DNA of 64,000 nt. Source: Echinometra lucunter (taxonomy: Eukaryota; Echinodermata; Echinoidea; Camarodonta; Echinometridae). How positions within the stretch are numbered: position 1 is the first letter of the stretch; the number at the start of each line of letters is the position of its first letter. The stretch lies in the NCBI GenBank assembly GCA_029962745.1, contig CM057158.1:4838815-4902814 (forward strand). Reading direction: 5' to 3'. This document shows, piece after piece, positions 58,890-64,000 of this stretch. Made by a program: the position numbers and the translations under genes. The notes beneath the pieces are model-generated. The model was not told the DNA's origin and ran no database searches. It saw nothing but the letters and a program-made list of their open reading frames with translations.

Positions 58890-59630
58890 TATCCTAAACA
58901 CCGGCTCATTAGACAGTATTCTCCTTTCTGTCTTGTCCAAAATTCACTCTTCTCCCCCATGCCAAATGAAATAATAAAATGCTTCCTTTTAATGAGGGGG
59001 GGGGGGGGCGGGAGAAATTTTTCCGAACTTTATTCCGATGGTGATTCCGAAACTGATTTCTCCAGGAAATCCATACAATCCCAAAAATAAGACAGAGTTC
59101 TTCATTTTGAAATGAAACCCTTTCATTCCAAAATCATTAATCTTCGGAATTGTGAACCTTGGGAATTACAAGCTTTCGGAGCCTGTACAAAACTTTGGAA
59201 AGAATTTGAGCTTTTGAAACTCGTGCAACCCTTTGATTCCAACTTACCTCTATCGCTGGTCTTCCACGCCCACCCCCCCCCCCTTCCCATACTCTCCCCC
59301 TCGCTAGCTCGCTCTATCTCTCTCTCTCTCTGTGTCTCTGAGTTTGTCTCTTTTCAACCTTCTCTATTCCCTTTTCCGTCTCACATTCTCTTCCCCCACT
59401 CGCTCTCTCTTTCCATCTCTCTCTCTCTCTCTCTCTCCCTCTCTTTCTTAATTGTATTACTGATCTCATGTAATAATTAATTATGAATATAAACTGTTTT
59501 TACTAACCCATGCATAAATGTGTTTATTTCAGCCTGAACAACGACGATTATAAATTATGGTCTCGTTTACAATTTTCTCCAGTGCACAAAATATGAAATG
59601 AGCAAGAATTTAATACTAACTTAACTCATC

Positions 59631-59790
59631 TGGGTGCTGTTGCATAAAACTTGCTATTATTTAAACTTTGCCATCAACGATAACTTTCATGGAATACTGG
59701 ATTTTGATTGGCTGTTGAGCAACGTTACCATGGTAGTTACTATTGATGGCGAAGTTACTACAATAGCAAGTTTTTATGTAACGGCACCCA
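59631..59790. mobile_element. MITE with TGGGTGC-GTT-CATAAAA ends
   Basis: Left tgggtgctgttgcataaaac, right gtttttatgtaacggcaccca. The inside also shares gctattgtagtaac-type arms. Related to 45912-46072. Confidence 0.8.
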
Positions 59791-60188
59791 GATAGCGGGT
59801 GAAAGCAACATGAAAATTTTACTTTCACGAATCGTCCATAATATAGTGTACTCCAATGGAAACGCCATTATCAACGGATAAACATCTTCGATTTTTAAGA
59901 AATTACGGCTCAGAAAGAAATCCTATAAGAAAAAATGAAAGAATATTTAGAAACAGAACTTTTCATTCACTTATCAATTTATTATAGAATTATCTACGGC
60001 ATTGTTAACCATCCAACACAAACGTCCTATCTCTTTAACTCCCCCCCCCCCCCCCCCCCCCCCGAAGAGCCCCTGACTACATCTAGGTGAATTTCATCAT
60101 GCCATAACAGCGAAAACTGTTATTAAGTAGCATAATAATTTCTGCATTATGCTTGTCAGCAATGATTGAGCATGAAAGCATATTAGCT

Positions 60189-60405
60189 ACACTCTAAAAA
60201 TGATTGGTCTAAATAACCACTGTGCTGGTAAATATGTGTCCGACTCAAAATTGGTCAAAATCAACCAAAATTTGGATACATTTTAACCAATAATTTGGTA
60301 ATATTGACCATCATACTGGTCAATCTTTACTAATATTTTTGGTCAGACACATTATCACATATCAATCAAAATATTGGTCATTTCGACCAATCCTTTTTAG
60401 AGTGT
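60189..60405. mobile_element. 217-bp MITE with ACACTCTAAAAA ends
   Basis: Left acactctaaaaatgattggt, right accaatcctttttagagtgt. The interior is made of repeated ttggtc/gaccaa words in both orientations. Confidence 0.85.
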
Positions 60406-60482
60406 AGGCTAGTCTTTTGTTAGCTGGTGAGGCATATGAACTGGCATTCATTCAGGGAGTGCCTCTCGGTAAAATAATTATT

Positions 60483-60662
60483 CTAAACTTCAGAAGGGCT
60501 GGGTTCTTGAGAGTCACAAGGCAAGCTTTTGCCAGTGTGTCCATGAGTTATCGTCTTAACCGCATCAGCGACTGTGATGTTCTTGTCTGACGATGGCTCA
60601 ACTTGGATATTACTTTCCATGACTGAAGTCACCGATGGATCAGGCTCCGCTCCGTTTTCTTG
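60483..60662 (-). CDS. Gene D exon 4 (C-terminal 59 residues)
   Basis: Acceptor tacacag, then QENGAEPDPSVTSVMESNIQ and on to QEPSPSEV and TAG. Phase 0 joins exon 3. No match to tails of A-C. Confidence 0.75.
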   Translation of the reverse strand, partial: QENGAEPDPSVTSVMESNIQVEPSSDKNITVADAVKTITHGHTGKSLPCDSQEPSPSEV

Positions 60663-63600
60663 CTGTGTATAAAAACCATTAAAACATTATATCAATATAA
60701 AGAAAAGAAAGAGCTTTCAAATCGCATATTATCCCATGTTTACAAAATCAACTTGATGAAATATTTGGAAAGTCGAATTAGCAATGCAGCTGTAAACATT
60801 ATAGGCAATGCCATATCTTCATTTATCAGATGAAATTTTCAATCTCAAGTAATGTTACGCATAACCTAAGTATTTTGAAGAGTATATAGGATCCAGAATC
60901 CTTACTTTGTCTTAAATTGATGTCGACGGATCAAGAATGCTATATACATATGCGAGACATATTGTCTGTGTGCACCTACTTCCTGCCCTCGCATCCTTCC
61001 CCTATATATGCATGGGTGAGATATACCATGTATAATCAGATTGAGCGTACGGTTATACTCACGTTCTGCTGGACAGTTTGTAAAATGGTTATCCGGCCTC
61101 CATCTCCACCAGCGGTCGGAAGTTCTGTGGTGTGGGTTCCTGGTTCAAGCTGCGCTAAGGCCAGAACAGCCACCTCCACGTCGCTGTTCATCGTCGAAGA
61201 AACAATACTCCCGTCTTCTCTGACGTGCAGTACTTCGACCGCCTTCTCTGCCGATTCATCGTGGGTGATGAAGATCTCCATGTGACTCGACTGGTGCGGA
61301 AGCTGAGAGGAATCGCCATGCTGGATATGGGCTACCACCTGTTCACCGATCCCTCGGGTCACACCTAGGGCATCCTCACCAATCTGGACAATCTGTATCT
61401 CTTCGTCGCTACCACCTATGTAGGTTCTTTGGACATCGTCCCCAGAAAACTGTAGCACTTGCAGTTGTTCATTTCCTGGAGCAGTACCATCATTCTGTTT
61501 TCGTGCAAGGTCATCAACGCATATCTCCGCTTGATCCGCACGAGTGTTATGTATCATTAAATCCCCGAGTGCGTTACCAAGACCTGACTGTGCTCGGGTC
61601 TTCCCTGTCGGTGCTTTGGGCATCTCTGGTAGGACAGTACCTTTCAAGAGTTCAAGCATTACATCGACGGGCTCGTCTGGCATGTCATCACCCAGCTTCT
61701 TCTTGTGTTGTTTGGTGTGTTTCCACATGTTCCCGCTATAGGCAGTTCTCCAGCCACAGATCTTGCAAAGATATGGTTCCACTTCCAGATGACGACGCAT
61801 AATGTGCTCAGAGAGACGCTTTTTTGATGCAGCTGATTTGAAATAAAGAAAGAAATAAAGCAGAATTTGACAAAATAGATAACAAGCTACATTCATCCAG
61901 CTAACCTGATAGTTATTTTTATCATTGCCCAGATTCTCACTCTTTTCCTGGCCTGTGTGTACCTTTAAAATTTTTGACGGCCCTCTTTAAGAATAAAAAA
62001 AAAAATGAGGGCGCTGGCATTTTATACCATTCAGTAATGTTGACTTTTATGCGTTTTGCTCAACAGTGGGCACCCCTTTCCCCCACCCCTATCTGCCTAT
62101 GACAATGACAGTACAGAGTAGTATACAAACCTTTAAAATCGCAGTCAGGGCAAGAAGCGGAATGATAGCCGTCGTGTGTCTGCAAGTGGATTTTGAGATG
62201 GTTCTTGGTTTTGCTGGCGTAAGGACACAAATGGCACTTGAACCGACGTTGCTCAGTGTGAATCCGCATATGGAACTCAAGGCTCTGCTTCTTATGGCCG
62301 ACATAGTCACAATGAGGACACTTGTGGTATATGGGGTTCTTCAGCATTTCTTTGTGATGCTGTTTGATATGATCCTGCAAGCGGAAAGAAAGGATGTGCA
62401 AATAAATACATGTATATTAAAAATGAAAAAAGGGGGAACTTAGAACCGTTTAGAGAGTGTGATTTTTTTTAGCACTTGGATAAACACCGTTTTAAAAACA
62501 CCTTACAGGATCACTCTACACGTTGAACATTGACTCTATTTCAAAGTTTTGAACATAGCCTACTCATCATAAATTTGATCTTCGGGTTACGAAAAAGTCA
62601 TGAGATCGATTTAAATATACTAGTATTTCATTCAAACAGATTTACGATTTATCTTTATCTTTTCAATATGCAATATTAATCATTATTGCTGCACCAAGGG
62701 GCAGCGCTACGGGGGGGGGGGGGTGGGAGGGTGACGGTCGCCCCGTGATATTTCAAATGATAAAAAAAAGAATGAACAAGAAGGAGGAGGAGAAGAAGAA
62801 GAAAAAGAAAAAGAAGAGCAACAACAACAACACAGAGAATATCGGGAAGAGAGGGCAGGGTCGTGCAACTATATTAGCCCTATTTGTTTATTTAAAACAT
62901 AAATGAACTCAACTGTGGGTAATCTTGCCCCACCGGCGTAAATCCGTTTTGAGGAGGGGGGGGGGGTGATCACCTTTTTTGCCGACTTTTTTCCCGTGAA
63001 CTCACACTTTAGTTTACGCACACATCCTCATTCACCCGCACATACCCCCCCCGTATGATATCATTATTTTGCGAGCGAGCGAAAAATAACCACTTTTATA
63101 TGTTTTTAAGAGAATTTCAAATAACAATTCCACGATATGATCGTCATTTATGACATTTTTTTGTTTAATTCACCAACTGATTAATTACAATATAATTTTT
63201 TCCTTAAAATGAGGGGGGATATTTGTACACGCCCTCCCCCCTCTCGAAAAAGTGGGGGATATATCCCCCAACCCCCTGGGGATTTACGCCAAATGATGTC
63301 TTGCCCCTATCAAATTAAAATACCCTGCCGCCGCCCCTGGCTGCACCTATGTAAAATGCTTGGGAAAAGGTACCACTACTTTGATGGCATACCACGCTAA
63401 TTTAATAGTACCATCAAATTCCCGAAGTGTTACCATGGGTACCATAGTACTTTTTTTTAACAAGGGATTCTGTACAAAAAGAGTGTAACTCGGTGTGGAG
63501 TATAACTATTTCTATTTCTATAAATATTTCTATATATAACTATTTCTACATACATGTATATTGAGAACCACTGAGCTGACAAGCTATAGACATAATTTTT

Positions 63601-64000
63601 TAAATAATTATCTACACTTACTCTCAAAATTGATTTATCTGCACATTTATAAGGGCATGCCGAACACGTGACAGTCATTTGTTCTTCAGACGAGTGTTTC
63701 CTATACTCATGGACCTTCAGGTTGTACTGATTGGCCAGCCACTTTCCACACTGGTCGCACATAACACCCTTCTGACCAGTGTGTATAGCCTGATGGGCGT
63801 TCATTTGATAAAACTTGTCGGTTGCAAAAGGACAGGAGTGGCACTGATGCCGCATCAGCTTTCTCTTGTGCTCTTGGCGGTAGTGGTCTTTCAACGCCTC
63901 GCTTCCCTCGCAGATATGTCCACAATCTGGACAGAACAACATATTCTGTTGATTTGTCTGGTGTTCTTTCCTATGTGATTTCATCGCATCTTCATCTCTA
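60483..64000 (-). CDS. Zinc-finger gene D, 3' part (5' end beyond window)
   Basis: Exons 64000-63622 (partial), 62374-62131, 61832-61063 and 60662-60483 join in phase. Visible fingers correspond to 6-13 of B and C: FCPDCGHICEGSEALKDHY, HQCHSCPFATDKFYQMNAH, VMCDQCGKWLANQYNLKVH, VTCSACPYKCADKSILR with DHIKQHH, KCPHCDYVGHKKQSLEFH, FKCHLCPYASKTKNHLKIH, ASCPDCDFKA with ASKKRLSEH, and YLCKICGWRTAYSGNMWKH. Intron positions and phases equal B and C. Exon 2 is 24 nt shorter, in the linker between fingers 9 and 10. The tail is acidic (EEIQIVQIGED, VEVAVLALAQLEPG), lacks the Gln tract and AELVMSMM, and ends EPSPSEV. This is the most diverged of the four. Confidence 0.9.
61063..61832 (-). CDS. Gene D exon 3 (fingers 12-13 and acidic tail)
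   Basis: Acceptor aaatcag, 770 nt in frame, donor CAGAAC|gtgagt. Twice as long as in B; the extra length is acidic, beta-branched-residue-rich sequence without repeats. Confidence 0.88.
62131..62374 (-). CDS. Gene D exon 2 (fingers 9-12 part)
   Basis: 244 nt, ttgcag|GATCAT to AAAG|gtttgt. The donor is weak, but phase 1 and position agree with the paralogues. Confidence 0.88.
62935..63290. mobile_element. MITE with GGCGTAAATCC ends (second copy)
   Basis: Left ggcgtaaatccg, right ggatttacgcc. Contains gcgagcgagcgaaaaataacc and aactgattaattac-type segments also present at 8402-8897. Confidence 0.78.
63622..64000 (-). CDS. Gene D exon 1, 3' part (fingers 6-8, half of 9)
   Basis: Open to the window edge; the end of finger 5 (KSHRKEH) is just visible. 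Donor ATTTTGAGA|gtaagt matches the position in B and C. Confidence 0.9.

Larger units (their letters stand above)
57941..60482. other. Intergenic DNA between C promoter and gene D 3' end
   Basis: Contains CT microsatellites (58670-58885, 59305-59450), a G-run (58997-59009), MITEs (59631-59790, 60189-60405) and a C-run (60041-60063). Open frames over the CT repeats are composition artefacts. Confidence 0.75.
60663..63621 (-). other. Introns of gene D in the window
   Basis: 60663-61062 and 61833-62130 show nothing notable. 62375-63621 holds a G-run (62711-62722), GAA/AAC repeats (62780-62832) and the MITE at 62935-63290. Confidence 0.8.

Noticed and set aside
58598..59480. Leu/Ser-rich open frames on the plus strand
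   Set aside because: Translation of CT microsatellites.

Overview
This is an animal nuclear genomic window. Genes are split by introns with GT/AG borders, and intergenic DNA is AT-rich and full of microsatellites, long G/C homopolymers and short inverted-repeat transposons. It also holds tRNA-derived SINE-like and LINE fragments and one 500-N assembly gap. The texture fits a marine invertebrate deuterostome, most likely an echinoderm such as a sea urchin. That is inference from repeat style, not a database match.

Every recognisable gene is on the minus strand. (1) About 5.2-18.1 kb: five coding exons of a Rab-family small GTPase of the Rab5/Rab22 type. The reading frame joins cleanly over 163 codons; the last exon (prenylated tail) was not found and is probably left of the window. 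(2) About 24.2-64 kb: a head-to-tail array of four paralogous multi-C2H2 zinc-finger genes, called here A, B, C and D from low to high coordinate. B (about 1026 aa) and C (about 1041 aa) are intact, with 13 C2H2 fingers, several AT-hooks in acidic/basic linkers, and a Q/H-rich tail ending near an AELVMSMM motif. D is cut by the right edge and has a different tail. A keeps the exon layout and zinc ligands but is broken by many single-base indels. Introns fall at the same places in all four: finger 9 is cut just before its first His (phase 0), and finger 12 is cut in the middle (phase 1).

The array looks like repeated unequal duplication of a unit of roughly 10-13 kb. Smaller duplications of the 3' coding end lie just downstream of A and C. 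5' noncoding exons with good splice donors can be proposed upstream of A, B and C, with NRF1-like or GC-rich palindromic sites nearby. The Rab protein would act in endosomal membrane traffic; the zinc-finger proteins would be nuclear DNA-binding regulators. Nothing shows a functional link between the two.

The rest is repeat-derived: a hAT-like element with an exact 8-bp target duplication, an element with 12-bp inverted ends and a TTAT duplication, several MITE families, a 955-bp element packed with TGACGT/ACGTCA sites, a large foldback, a roughly 2.6-kb composite element with an AACGTT minisatellite, and LINE and SINE fragments.
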